DNA from: Siphonodentalium dalli
Lineage: Eukaryota > Mollusca > Scaphopoda > Gadilida > Siphonodentaliidae
Length of the DNA stretch: 64,000 nucleotides
Assembly (NCBI GenBank): GCA_032622095.1
Contig: CP136063.1
Location: 87,089,980 to 87,153,979, forward strand
Direction: 5' to 3'
The notes under the pieces were generated by a model, which ran no database searches, had not been told where the DNA came from, and saw only the letters and a list, made by a program, of their open reading frames with translations. The translations under genes were made by a program, and so were the position numbers. Below are positions 44,403 through 55,039 of this stretch, piece by piece (position 1 is the first letter of the stretch; the number at the start of each line of letters is the position of its first letter).

Positions 44403-45645
44403 GTGTGATGTATCCATGAAAATTGATGAATATAAACAGAAGGGTGACATATCCATGGGAATTGATGAATAACAGAAGGGTGATGTATCCATGTTAATTG
44501 GTGAATAACAAAAGGGTGATGTATCCATGTGAATTGATGAATAACAGAAAGGTTGTATATCCATGTGAATTGATGAATTACAGAAGGGTGATGTATCCAT
44601 GTGAATTGATGAAAACATAAGGGTGGGTGTTGTATCCATGAAAATTGAAGAATATAAACAGAAGGGTGACATATCCATGGGAATTGATGAATAACAGAAG
44701 GGTGATGTATCCATGTGAATTGATGAATACCATAAGGGTGGGTGTTGTATCCATGTGAATTGATGAAAAACAGAAGGGTAATGTATCCATGTTAATTGGT
44801 GAATAACAAAAGGGTGATGTATCCATGTGAATTGATGAATAACAGAAAGGTGGTGTATCCATGTGAATTGATGAATTACAGAAGGGTGATGTATCCATGT
44901 GAATTGATGAAAACATAAGGGTGGGTGTTGTATCCATGTGAATTGATGAATATCAACAGAAGGGTGATGTATCCATGTGAGTTGATGAAAAACATAAGGA
45001 TGGGTGTTGTATCCATGTGAATTGTTGAATATAAACAGAGGGGGGGGGGGTGTATCCACATGAATTGATGAATTACAGAATGGTAGTGTATCCATGTAAA
45101 TTGAATAACAAACAGAAGGGCGACATATCCATGTGAATTGATGAATAAAAAACAGAAGGGTAACGTATCCATGTGAAATGATGAATAACAGAAAGGTGGT
45201 GTATCCATGTGAATTGATGAATTACAGAAGGGTGATGTATCCATGTGAATTGATGAAAACATAAGGGTGGGTGTTGTATCCATGTAAATTGATGAATATC
45301 AACAGAAGGGTGATGTATCCATGTGAATTGATGAAAACATAAGGGTGGGTGTTGTATCCATGTGAATTGATGAATATCAACAGAAGGGTGATGTATCCAT
45401 GTGAGTTGATGAAAAACATAAGGGTGGGTGTTGTATCCATGTGAATTGTTGAATATAAACAGAGGGGTGGTGTATCCACATGAATTGATGAATTACAGAA
45501 TGGTAGTGTATCCATGTAAATTGAATAACAAACAGAAGGGCGACATATCCATGTGAATTGATGAATAAAAAACAGAAGGGTAACGTAGCCATGTGAAATG
45601 ATGAATAACAGAATGGTAGTGTATCCATGTGAATTGATGAATAAC
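44403..45645 (-). repeat. 1.2 kb minisatellite, about 37-bp unit
   Basis: About 33 imperfect copies of GGGTGATGTATCCATGTGAATTGATGAATAACAGAA-like sequence, mixed with variants containing TAAGGGTGGGTGTTG. It is a local expansion of GATGTATCCATGTGAACTGA, present once per unit in the surrounding long repeat (43531). Blocks of several units (for example 44876-45050 and 45220-45480) are themselves duplicated. Minus-strand frames of up to 248 codons (repeating INSHGYI / HMDTSPFC) are by-products. Confidence 0.9.
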
Positions 45646-45908
45646 ATGTCTCATTGCACCTCAACCGTCATAAAACTAAATGTTGAACATCAAAAATGAA
45701 AATGGCACAGACTCACAAAATCCCTTGCTATTCCTGGCTAATCTTGCAAATATCTTGCAAGTGCATGACAGTCAGCATATGTACAGTTGTATTGATATAA
45801 AATAAATCATTAGGACAATGAGACACCGCAACATGGATCAATAGGAATAGAATAACAATCATTATCGTAAGAATAAGGGAATATAGCACTTGTTCATCAA
45901 AAATTAGA

Positions 45909-46098
45909 TACAGTAATGCCCGAAGTATATGACCCTTTAACCACAGCAGAATTATGGGAAATTGTTCAGGATCTATTCGGAAATATGGCTTGTTGCCCTT
46001 CATCGGAAAGCTCACAAGCCATATTTCTGACTAAATTCCGAAAAAAATTCCCATAATTCTGCTGTGGTTAAAGAGTCTATACTTTGGGCATTACTGTA
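45909..46098. mobile_element. Foldback A with empty-site partner
   Basis: Slightly shortened palindrome. Flanks ATTAGA-TA and TA-TGTCTAGG correspond to an uninterrupted ATCAGATATGTCTGGG in the related unit at 43809, demonstrating TA duplication. Confidence 0.9.
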
Positions 46099-46204
46099 TG
46101 TCTAGGTCAGTACTCACAAAGACAACAGAATAGTGACATCTTCTTACGAATTGATGAAACAACATGAAATGAAATGAAACTAATGCAGACTATGTTTGAT
46201 TTTG

Positions 46205-47620
46205 ATTGATCTTTTGTATTAGGTGAGCCTGGGTAATGTAAATAGAAGAGAATTCATCGATATGAGGAAGGATTTCACTGTGTGATGCCCATTAGTCACC
46301 CATTTCAAATATTTACAAATGGTCCAAAACACATCCACTAATCAGACATTTATTTGTAAAACTTAAGGCTTGAAATTAGTTTTCACACTATTATCAAATT
46401 TAGTGTTGCAGATGCCGATTATTTTATTGCACAATCATAAATTTGCTTGATTTTTATAAGAATCTTTTAGAAATGTGTTGTTTGAACAGTACTGAAAATG
46501 AGACATAACACTGTAAACAACAAGGAATTTATCAATATCAGTACAGATATCACTGTGTGAAGCCCATTAGGCATCCATTCCAAATATTTGCACTCCACTC
46601 ACATATGCATGCAATCACCAAGGACAACTAGACTGCTGGGAAGTAATCAAATCTTCGTTCTTATATGTTCGCAAAGACCCGATTCATGAGTGACGATTCG
46701 AACACCAAGAACAGACTAAGAACATGTTTGCAGGTTAGGATTTGCACACCCTAGTGAGTGAGAATCCAAATCTGTAAATAAAATATCACAATTTTTCCCA
46801 AATATTAGTGTTTGAATCGTCAATAATCTTTTCTCAGTGTTTGGTCTTAATTAAGCCACCGTTCACGAACAATCAAAGCAGATTTGACTACACCCCATGG
46901 TGATCATTGCTTGGTTGAATTATTGTGATGTGACAACTTTCTGATAATTCCGCAACACCAGGGTAAAATTTATGAAATAGGATCGCTGCTAACCACTAAA
47001 CAGGACATTTAAGTTAAGAATACCTGTATTTTAAATATAGTGTATCTTGTCCGAGCCACAACTACAAAAACAGCATAATTTTATAAAACCCGATTTCAAG
47101 AATACAATTAATAGCTTTTTTGTGTGAATAAAATACAGATAAAACTGAAGATTGGGTATATTATTTGTCTGTAAAGGCATAATACAGTGGTTTAATTGTT
47201 TCTGAAGCATCTGATCGCAATTCACAGTAAATTCTCTAAATTTGAAATTAAATTTGCATTGATTGAGGGGCCTAACAGGACAGAGTTGTCTTACTTGGTT
47301 CATTCCAGACATTCCCGCAAGATTTTCAGTTCTAAAAATAGATTGTTTTACTGTTCCGGGAATGTCATAAAAAATCTAAATAAAATTTATCAAAACTTTT
47401 CTGGACAGGTGTCCTCAATACAAATCTTTTATTTTATAAACCGGAATTTATATAAAATTTGTTAGGAACAGATAAACTAAATTTAAATGCACCAATGTTT
47501 ACACACAACCAGGTTGAAGTTTACACATGAAATAACATCACTGCCAACCACTAGGAAATAAATCAAGAAAATCTGCATATTTTGAAAGCTAGAGACCTAA
47601 ACCTGGCTCTTGAATCTGCT
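46205..47620. other. Mostly unassigned stretch
   Basis: GAGCCACAACTACAAAAACA and ATTTGTCTGTAAAGGCATAA (47055-47185) recur together at 14420-14450, showing a dispersed repeat. Overlapping plus and minus frames of about 90 codons at 47031-47465 lack splice or context support. Confidence 0.3.
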
Positions 47621-47629
47621 GTCCACAAA

Positions 47630-48130
47630 AAGATGAGGTTGTAATAGGACTGATGGCATTCTCCCATGGTGCCAAATTGAAACATGAGCAGGATGCAACA
47701 CAAATTATAAAGCAGAAATATAACAATTATAAATAAAGAAGAATAACTCTAAAATGGTGCTGTACTCCCATGGTGCCAAATTGAAACATGAGCAGGATGC
47801 AACCCAAATTATAAAGCAGAAATATAACATTTCCAAAATGAAGAAAAATAAATCTAAAATGGTAGCAGTGAATAATACCGTTTTACAGGTCTTTCAAAGC
47901 CTTAATAATGGTAAATATTTAAAGGAAATTTCATTGAAATACAATGAGTCATGGTTGAGATATACGGAAAGATAAAAAAAAGACCTCATGATGATGAACA
48001 TCCACACTACATCTAACTGAGATGCAACAACTAGTGGCCGAGATATCTGCTCAGATGCACAGATTCAGACAGATGGATGGCCAATTGGCCAATCGCATGT
48101 AATCCATTATATCTTCAAGTGGGAGTACAG
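47630..48130 (+). repeat. K-like repeat, about 130-bp direct repeat
   Basis: CTCCCATGGTGCCAAATTGA, AACATGAGCAGGATGCAAC and CAAATTATAAAGCAGAAATA occur at about 47661 and 47766. The end has GCCGAGATATCTGCTCAGAT and AGACAGATGGATGG, as in family K. Confidence 0.6.
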
Positions 48131-48849
48131 AAATTGTTGCTGATTAATTATAGACTTGACGATAGAGTAATTTAATGTTACCAATGAATTAATACTCTCC
48201 AATTGAAACAAAATCAGTATTGAATGTAACATATTCAAAGAACAGATTGATTAGGTCCAAATGAAGCCAAGGTTCAATTATAAACAGAATATTGTCCAAT
48301 CAAAATCGGAGTTCTCAGTCCATTATATTCGCTATATTCAATATGTCCAAACATAACTAGAAAGTCCTGAGCCTTTAAAATATGTATAATCACAGAACTT
48401 ATTCATGATGTCCAAACAAACCAAATCCAAGTAAGAATGGCGGAAGAAGATATCCATTGGCAACCAAACACATGGCAAACTTAATTGACGTATACTTTTG
48501 GTAAGGTTTTCAGTGCAATGGAATAGCTGACGGTTATGTTGCTTAAGACATCTGTCAGAGTGGAATGGTGATGATCAGATTGAAATTATCATCCCTTCGA
48601 TCTTTCGAAATAGCGGAAATTTAAATCCTCCAATATTGTTTCTGACTGCCTTGTTTAGATTTCTCAACGCAATGTAATTCCTGTATAATCATAGAATGAG
48701 TCTGCAATTCCACTTAGAAGATTTTTTAGTCTCAATGAAATGTCGGCAATTGTTAGGTAGCGTGATACAGCAGACTCCGTCAATTTAGAAAATTACATGA
48801 ACAAAATCCAACAAAGACCAGCCTGTCCAAAGGGATTTGCTATAAATCC

Positions 48850-49015
48850 AGATATCAGAGAACAAAATGGGAAATAACAGAATAAAAACTCATATGGCTA
48901 ATCCAAGTAGACTGATAACAGAGTACAAAATGGAATTATCAGAATAAAACTCATATAGCTGATCCGAGTATTCTGATAACAGAGCACAAAATGGAATTAT
49001 CAGGATAAAACTAGC
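48850..49015 (+). repeat. Tandem repeat, about 61-bp unit
   Basis: CTGATAACAGAGTACAAAAT, AGAATAAAACTCATATAGCT and TGATCCGAGTA occur two and a half times, the first copy more diverged. Confidence 0.75.
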
Positions 49016-49031
49016 TCCAACACCTGAACCA

Positions 49032-49858
49032 TTAGATCATGCCATGAATCTCTACTCTGGCTAACGCCCGTACAGTAATTCCCTAAATAATTGACTCCTT
49101 AACCACAGCAGAATTATGGGTAATTTTTCAGGATTTTAATAGTCGGAAATATGGCTTGTTGTCATTCATCGGAAAGCTCTCAGTGATAGCTTTCCGATGA
49201 ATGGCATCAAGCCATATTTTCGACTAAATCCTTAATTCTATGGTCGACTTGCATATATAATGGAATGTACTGGCACAGGGTCTTTAATGCTGCGCCAATG
49301 CAGCTCCCATCATGAAAGGGTTAAATATTAATGTATTGTTATGCTACAGTAAACTCACTGAGAGCTTTCCGATGAATGGCAACAAGCCATACTAGTATTT
49401 CCGACTAAATCACTGACTAAATCCTGAAAAATTACCCATAATTCTGCTGTGGTTAAGGAGTCAATTATTTAGGACATCATATTCCAACAGTACAAAACCT
49501 GGGAACATTTTGAAGTTTTGACAGGGAACCTTATAAATATAACATGGGGAATATATTTATTAGTTATTATCTGTTCATTAATAATGTACTTCACTGTATG
49601 TGAAGGTCCTAACTCGAACTTGCATGCTTTTCTGTGACTTCTTTGAGCCGATATTGCAATAAACATTGAATTAATTACTCAGGAGAAATTCCATAATTGT
49701 AATCGACCCAATGGCAAAATTGCTCACAAATTCACTTAAATCATGAAATTTTTAGTTAGGACCTTCACCTACAGTGAACTACATTGTTATTAAGTAACAG
49801 ATAATAACTAAGAAATATATTCCCCGTTAGCCAGAGTAGATAGTCATGGCATGATCTA
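49032..49858. mobile_element. Foldback J broken by foldback A and B
   Basis: J starts ATTAGATCATGCCATGAATC and stops at AACGCCCG (49070). It resumes at CATCATATTCCAACAGTACA (49477) and runs to GGCATGATCTA at 49858. The 49071-49475 gap is filled by foldback A, itself cut by a B end. Confidence 0.75.
49071..49475. mobile_element. Foldback A interrupted by a foldback B end
   Basis: Left portion 49071-49234 (TACAGTAATTCCC ... CGACTAAATCC). A B right end at 49235-49320 (GGTCGACTTGCATATATAAT to CCCATCATGAAAGGG, TTAA 49321-49324) follows. Then A-like sequence with a rearranged second arm runs 49347-49475. Confidence 0.7.
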
Positions 49859-49956
49859 CTGAACCATACATAATGGCACTGTGTCGGCAGCTGAGAGTTT
49901 TTCCAAAGGGATTTGCTATAGAGCAGAGTGGAACATCAGCAAAAAAACACCAATAG

Positions 49957-50122
49957 CATGCCTTGAAATAGTGTGTCTGTCATTTGCAGTATGAGGTTTC
50001 CAGAAGGGTGAATTTAGTGATGGCATGGCAGGATAGCATCACCAAATTCACCCATCATGGAACCAAATTCTGCAGAGGCCTCAACTGCTATGTGAGACCT
50101 AGGATCAGATTGAAGTTCCCAA
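49957..50122. mobile_element. Hairpin element C, truncated
   Basis: Left end CATGCCTTGAAATAGTGTGT, hairpin with AGTATGAGGTTTCC, then part of the middle module (ACTGCTATGTGAGACCTAGG). Confidence 0.6.
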
Positions 50123-50129
50123 GTTGAAG

Positions 50130-51340
50130 CTGAAGAGGTGATATATCTGTATAGCAGACAACAGCACAGAAATATCCAAAGAAATTAACACATACAGCTC
50201 ACCCATAATATAACACAGTGTTAACAGCTGACAATTTGTCAGCAAAAACCAATTTGGACAGAGATAGGTTTCAGAATGGCATCACAGATCTGAGATGTGC
50301 TATTAATCCAGACAGCAGACAACGCTCAGGGATACATGTATATCCACAGAAAATACCTACAGCTGATCCATATTATTGCTGAAAGTTTGTCAACAAAACA
50401 CATACAGCAAAGATCATCATCAATTACCCTAAAGTTTCCACGTGACGTCACAAATCTAATATCTGTCACAAAACACTATTGAAGAGCTGACTTGTGTTAT
50501 GGCTCAGCATCAACAAATGTGATGAAATTTATCCAAAAATAACTTCTATAAATCTGTATAGCAGACAACAGCACAGAAATATCCCAAGAAAACACATACA
50601 GCTCACCCATAATATAACAGAGATCTGGCCACATATGTGTCTCTCACAACACCATGACCAATGGGAAATTTCCCACTCCTAACTAACCCCAGCCACTGGG
50701 GAGAAACAAGAAGGGCTTTTAACCTATTTTTCTCTTCATAATATAACACGGTGTTAACAGCTGACAGTTTGTCGCCAAAAACCAATTTCACCAGAGATAG
50801 GTTTCAGAATGGCATCATAGATCTGAGATGTGCTATTAATCCGGACAGCAGACAATTAACAGCGCTCACGGATATATCCACAAAAAACACCCACAGCTAA
50901 TCCCTATTATTGCTGAGAGTTTGTCAACAGAACACATACCACAGAGATCAGTTTCAGTATGGCTTAACAAGTCTGAGATTAGCTATTAATCCGGACAGCA
51001 GACAATTGGCAGCATAGAATTATCCACAGGAAACAGTTCGAAAAACAAACAGCCGATCCATGTTACGTCACAGCTTCAATAACTAAGTTTGTCAAAAGGG
51101 AATAGCGATAGTAGACACAACAGCACGGATATATCCACACCAACAGCTGACCCATACAACTTCTGCAAGTTTGTCAACAAAAACTCATTCGTCAAAGATG
51201 TGGTAGTTTCAAAGTGGCATTACTAATCTCATATTTGCTACAAATATGTATGGGAGACTACAGATTGGAAATATCTGTGTATCCGCTAATCCGTCATCAA
51301 CACAGTGATAACAGCTGATAGGATGTCACCAAAAACATAT
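50130..51340 (+). repeat. Degenerate long tandem array
   Basis: Recurring phrases: TAGCAGACAACAGCACAGAA (50153, 50560), CACCCATAATATAACACNGT (50201, 50736), AGATAGGTTTCAGAATGGCA (50260, 50797), TGTGCTATTAATCCNGACAG and GGACAGCAGACAATT (50297, 50840, 50990). The larger period is about 530 bp with subunits of 150-200 bp. No credible coding frame. Confidence 0.6.
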
Positions 51341-51708
51341 ACGACAGAAATAGGTTTCAGCATGAAGTCACAAATCCGATATTGGTCAATGCTCAGCAGA
51401 GCTTATGGAATCATAATAGAGAACTCAGGCGCCATAAAATTCCAACAAATTACGCATTCATTGGGGTCCTGGTCTGTCTCAGAAATTTACTTCATCTGGT
51501 CTTCTTCTCAATCAGCTTTACAATCTATGTGATAATTTGATATGTTCGACGAGAGTGATTTCCGTAATCATTGCCTGATGCATCATGGACTGGACAGAGA
51601 CAACTCGGACGAAAACTTATTACACAAATATTTGTTATGGCAGGGAGACATGAATAACTACAATACAAAGAATCAGAACAGCAGAACAAATCAGAGAATG
51701 CTGTCGAC

Positions 51709-52080
51709 CAAGACTGGAAATATGGTGTCTGTCATTTGCAGAATGAGGTCCCCAGAGGGTGAATTTGGTGATGCTACCCCACATTGTGGGCTAGCATCAC
51801 CAAATTCACCCTCTGGGGACCTCATTCTGCTTTGACCTATTCTTCTGGGAAGTATTTGTAGTCTCAAATTAACATTGTTTGTTAATTTTTTCCTTCTGTT
51901 CAGTTTCTATATGCTCTAACTTGCAGAAGATAAAATGCATAATTGATGTGACTAATGGGTGAATATCACCAACTTCAACTCGGGAACTTCAATCTGATCC
52001 TAGGTCTCCCATAGCAGTTGAGGCCTAAGCAGAATGAGGTTCCCAGAGGGTGAATTTGGTGATGCTACCCTGCCATGCAT
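51709..52080. mobile_element. Hairpin element C, right end missing
   Basis: Left end CAAGACTGGAAATATGGTGT, perfect hairpin 51741-51830 around GGTCCCCAGAGGGTGAATTT, the middle module, then a second hairpin cut at GATGCTACCCTGCCATG. An L element follows. Confidence 0.7.
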
Positions 52081-52099
52081 ATATTATACCAGTTGGCTT

Positions 52100-52586
52100 G
52101 TTTTAACTTGAATTTCAGATAGATATCATTTCAAGATGCATAATCCAAATTAACGCTTCCAAATTACTATTTCCTTGGCTTCGGAGGTAAAAAATATTTG
52201 ATTCCAGTCGAGGAACCCTCCATCAAAGCTCAGAGTGATCAGATATCAATTTTTGAAATTTGTTATTTCTCGAGATACTAGTATGTACTTATTTGTGACC
52301 TGGAAAAAATTTGTCAAGCCAGCAGTCTCAGACAAAATTGCAAATGAAGATGGATAACTCTAAAAACAAGTGGTAATATGGCCAAATTTCATGATAATCA
52401 AGTGATAATACAGCCATATTTCGTTGAACAACATGTTGATAAATAATACGTATTGGGAAATTTTATACCATAGTTGACAGTGGTTAGCATTATTTTGTTG
52501 TAATTAATCGATTCTGATAACTAAAGCATATTTTTAAGTTGTTGTAACTTGATGATATGGGGACCATCTGATCGGATTGAGTACCT
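52100..52586 (-). mobile_element. TTAA element L, inverted
   Basis: Right end CTGATCGGATTGAGTACCT before TTAA 52587-52590. The interior matches 11453-11891 in reverse (TTGGCTTCGGAGGTAAAAAA, AGTGATCAGATATCAATTTT). The left end is decayed. Confidence 0.65.
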
Positions 52587-52644
52587 TTAACAACAAGGGT
52601 TGCGCATTAAAGCTCTGGTAAATATCAATAAAATCACTCCCATA

Positions 52645-52821
52645 GTCAGCCTCGCAAATTTTATAGACCACATTGGCCTAACAATATGTACCTTGACCTT
52701 GTAAGCCAGTGCATTCTATTATATACGCGAGGATCCCTATGGGAGACTCAGATATATAAGAGAATGCACTGGCACAGGATCTTTAAATGCTAACCAGAGT
52801 AAACTCCTGTCATGAAAGGGT
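52645..52821. mobile_element. Foldback B, left-truncated
   Basis: One hairpin (CCAGTGCATTCTATTATATA ... AAGAGAATGCACTGG), right end ACTCCTGTCATGAAAGGG before TTAA 52822-52825. Confidence 0.65.
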
Positions 52822-53150
52822 TAATGCCTCCCAACAATACAAGCAGCGAAAAACTCTTGCGGTGATGCCGATAAAAGACAGCAATGACACTATTTTCCCC
52901 AAAGTTTGAATAGAAATTTCGTACATTTTCTCATAACACGTCATCTACTCTCCATTTCTATCGATAACGATATAACTGAATATCTGGTCTAATTGATAAT
53001 TAACATGGACAAATAGAATCACGCTCCATTTTTTGCCGATATTCGGCAGCATTGAAAAATGCACACCGAGAACGGGACAAATAATTAACTACCGAGAACT
53101 TGACGTGACCCCGAACAGCATTCAAATGATTACAGAGTGTGTATTTAAAG

Positions 53151-53286
53151 TACAGCAATGCCCTAAGTAATCGACTTCTTAACCACAGCAAAATTATGAG
53201 TAACTTTTCAGGATTTAGTCGGAAACATGGCTTGTTGATATCCCCGGAAAGCTCTCCCCGAGAGCTTTCCGATGAATGGCAACAAG
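53151..53286. mobile_element. Foldback A, left part of a split copy
   Basis: TACAGCAATGCCC to GAATGGCAACAAG. Its continuation is at 54955-55038. Both parts share the unusual variant CGACTTCTTAACC / GGTTAAGAAGTCG, so they are the two arms of one copy split by the insertion 53287-54953. Confidence 0.85.
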
Positions 53287-53370
53287 GCCAAAAAAAAAAA
53301 CGTCTCTGTTTCCGGTACCCCGGCCTGGCTGAGATTTTCTTGCCGGCCTCAATTTTTTTTTTTTTTTCAC

Positions 53371-53466
53371 GAAGTCCAAAGTAACCTTTCTGTCAGAGTT
53401 AATGGCTATGGTTTTCCCAATACCAACAGCAGAACTAACCACCAATCGCATACACACCTGACGCAT
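53371..53466 (-). CDS. Candidate captured 5-prime exon
   Basis: Minus-strand ATG at 53466 opens 32 codons (MRQVCMRLVVSSAVGIGK, then DRKVTLDF) to a possible donor TTC|GTGAAA at the inner edge of the left inverted repeat. About 45 bp upstream is TATTTATA (53509-53517), and the preceding DNA is CpG-rich. The frame runs on through a Lys homopolymer in the terminal repeat, which I do not count. Family unrecognised. Probably a relic carried by the insertion. Confidence 0.25.
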
Positions 53467-53469
53467 GTG

Positions 53470-53850
53470 TTACGATGTGTAGGCCATGTGCGCGATCGCG
53501 CTTTCTTGATATAAATAAGACAACTATAGGTCGGCCATGCTACGCAGTGAATACCGTGGCTTAAATCAAACTCTACCCTGACGAGTCACTACGGAAATCC
53601 CCCCGTCTTTTGTGGGCTGTGTACACTGCTGTGTATTTTAAAAAGTACAATGTATTAATTATACCGGTAGCTCCCTTAACTTCCTCGCCTAATTGGGGCA
53701 AAACTTGCCTGAAAGACCATCTGTTCGCGACAAAACAGTGATGTGCGTTTTTGGCGGGAAAATGAGTCCGTATTACGTAATCAGTCCTGGAAATTAGCGT
53801 CGTCAAAAGCCGAAATCACCATCAACATTGACATGACGAAATCGTCATCA
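53470..53850. promoter_or_regulatory. CpG-rich promoter-like patch
   Basis: CpG dinucleotides are clearly denser than in the rest of the window (CGCGATCGCG at 53491, GTTCGCGAC, AGCGTCGTC, GACGAAATCGTC). It contains TATA-like and E2F-like motifs. It could drive transcription leftward through 53466 or rightward. It lies inside the 1.67 kb insertion. Confidence 0.4.
53751..53762. promoter_or_regulatory. Consensus E2F-type site
   Basis: TTTGGCGGGAAA is a perfect match to the classical E2F/DP binding consensus of S-phase gene promoters. It was found once, in the CpG-rich patch. Function is inferred from the motif only. Confidence 0.4.
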
Positions 53851-53859
53851 AAGATTAAA

Positions 53860-54853
53860 ATGCATTGGCATCCTTGAATATTCACATAAACCCGATTTTA
53901 ACCCACTTTAAATAAACAACTGTCTGTTATGAATGACACAACAACTGGGTCACTGTGTCACCAACCAAACGCATCAGTGGGTCACGTGAATAAACTCTGT
54001 GTAACTATTTACGACAGACTCTCTTTGATGTTTTCCGACCAAGTAGCAGATACAATGTACCACTGATAGAAACAACTCGCACTGTATGCAAGTATTAAAA
54101 CATTTCTGATCATCTGATGTGCATACATGTACTGCATGTAAGGATTATTTGATAACTTGCTGTTAATTACACTGAAAGTTGGCAGGTAATCAATTCTGCT
54201 ATTTAAAACTTTCCGGGATTGAAACAAAATAAGTCGGAAATAGGTGACTTGAAACCACAATACAAGTTAGTGATTTTGGTAATATGGACAAGTTGTCACT
54301 GAAAAATAATGATCATCTATGAAGAGAAATAAGAGGGGATGAAAATACAATAGGTTTTATTGAAATGGCAAGTATTTATTCCATAAAACGATCTCTGTCA
54401 ACACCAACACCTTGAAAATTTCGTCGGCAGTGATGAATAGAATGGCATAAAATGTGTAACCTCAGGCCAAATCTACACCAGAGATATTCAGGGGAAGATT
54501 GGAACAAAACATGTTTATTCCTGCATATCCAAGAACAGTCAGTAACATTGTTCTGGTCACATGTAATTTGTAAATAAAGGTATCAGATGCTACTGTTGCA
54601 TTGTGGGCTGGTATCTGCATGGACTACATGTATGTAAGAGGAATAACTCTAAACCCATGGCCATAGTCTAATACATTGAATTTTCACACTGGAGCACATA
54701 CTAGAGCTAGAAAATATCTTTAAAACCTAATACATGACATATAAGTCCAGCAAGCTGCATAATATATTACCAGTTAGCATGTATAAAAGCATGCCAATTT
54801 TATAATACATGTTTAAAGGGTGTACTACACTATTTTATCACTTTCAAATGGCC

Positions 54854-54856
<3 letters not shown>
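53860..54856. other. Remaining cargo of the 1.67 kb insertion
   Basis: AT-rich, no repeat family except a TTTAAAGGGTGTACTACACT segment at 54813 resembling the end of element S. The 83-residue minus-strand frame at 54009-54260 lacks supporting signals. Confidence 0.35.

Positions 54857-54857
<1 letters not shown>

Positions 54858-54888
<31 letters not shown>
54858..54888 (+). repeat. Poly(A) run of 31
   Basis: Thirty-one consecutive adenines inside the right inverted repeat of the 1.67 kb insertion, facing a 15-T run at the left end. Confidence 0.9.
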
Positions 54889-54890
<2 letters not shown>

Positions 54891-54954
54891 CTGCCTGCCT
54901 ACCTGGAAAATTTTCCCCATGTTATCGGAAACAGACATGTTTTTTTTTTTGGCC

Positions 54955-55038
54955 AAAGCCATATTTCCGACGAAATCCTGAAAAGTTACCCATAATTCTG
55001 CTGTGGTTAAGAAGTCGATTACTTAGAGCATTACTGTA
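54955..55038. mobile_element. Foldback A, right part of a split copy
   Basis: AAAGCCATATTTCCGACGAA to AGAGCATTACTGTA. Continues 53151-53286 across the insertion. Confidence 0.85.
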
Positions 55039-55039
55039 C

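Larger units (their letters stand above)
42849..46200 (+). repeat. Long tandem repeat, about 290-355-bp units, interrupted
   Basis: AAAATGGCACAGGCTCATTA-like anchors (about 42869, 42980, 43330, 43620, 43930, 45705) and ATTGATATAAAATCAATCAT anchors (43082, 43438, 43727, 44250, 45790). After removing A copies at 43991-44206 and 45909-46098 and the minisatellite at 44403-45645, spacing is about 290-355 bp. Units are diverged; none has a credible ORF. Confidence 0.75.
53287..54953. mobile_element. 1.67 kb transposon-like insertion with long inverted ends
   Basis: The left end GCC(A)11 CGTCTCTGTTTCCGG and right end (complement GCC(A)12 CATGTCTGTTTCCGA) are inverted. Similarity continues weakly through a T-run on each side, about 75-95 bp in all (53287-53367 and 54857-54953). 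It interrupts a foldback A; AAG (or CAAG) at the junction appears duplicated (53284-53286, 54956-54958). Inside are a CpG-rich patch, a consensus E2F motif and a candidate exon, but no transposase-like frame. Superfamily unknown; a non-autonomous element with captured host sequence is my reading. Confidence 0.65.

Noticed and set aside
44349-45664. Minus-strand ORFs of up to 248 codons with repeating INSHGYI / HMDTSPFC
   Set aside because: They are translations of the minisatellite. Several frames of the same strand are open at once and the unit length varies, so the frame is not conserved.
47031-47465. Overlapping plus and minus ORFs of about 90 codons
   Set aside because: No splice signals, no promoter context, AT-biased composition; part matches a dispersed repeat at 14420-14450.
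48396-48447. Short exon-like segment between CACAG and GTAAGA, and MAEEDIHWQPN start next to it
   Set aside because: Too short and mutually incompatible (the start lies in the would-be donor); no partner exons.
53575-53605. Hammerhead ribozyme core (CTGACGAG ... GGAAA)
   Set aside because: Helix II would be only two pairs with an extra G, and no helix III or cleavage-site partner could be drawn.
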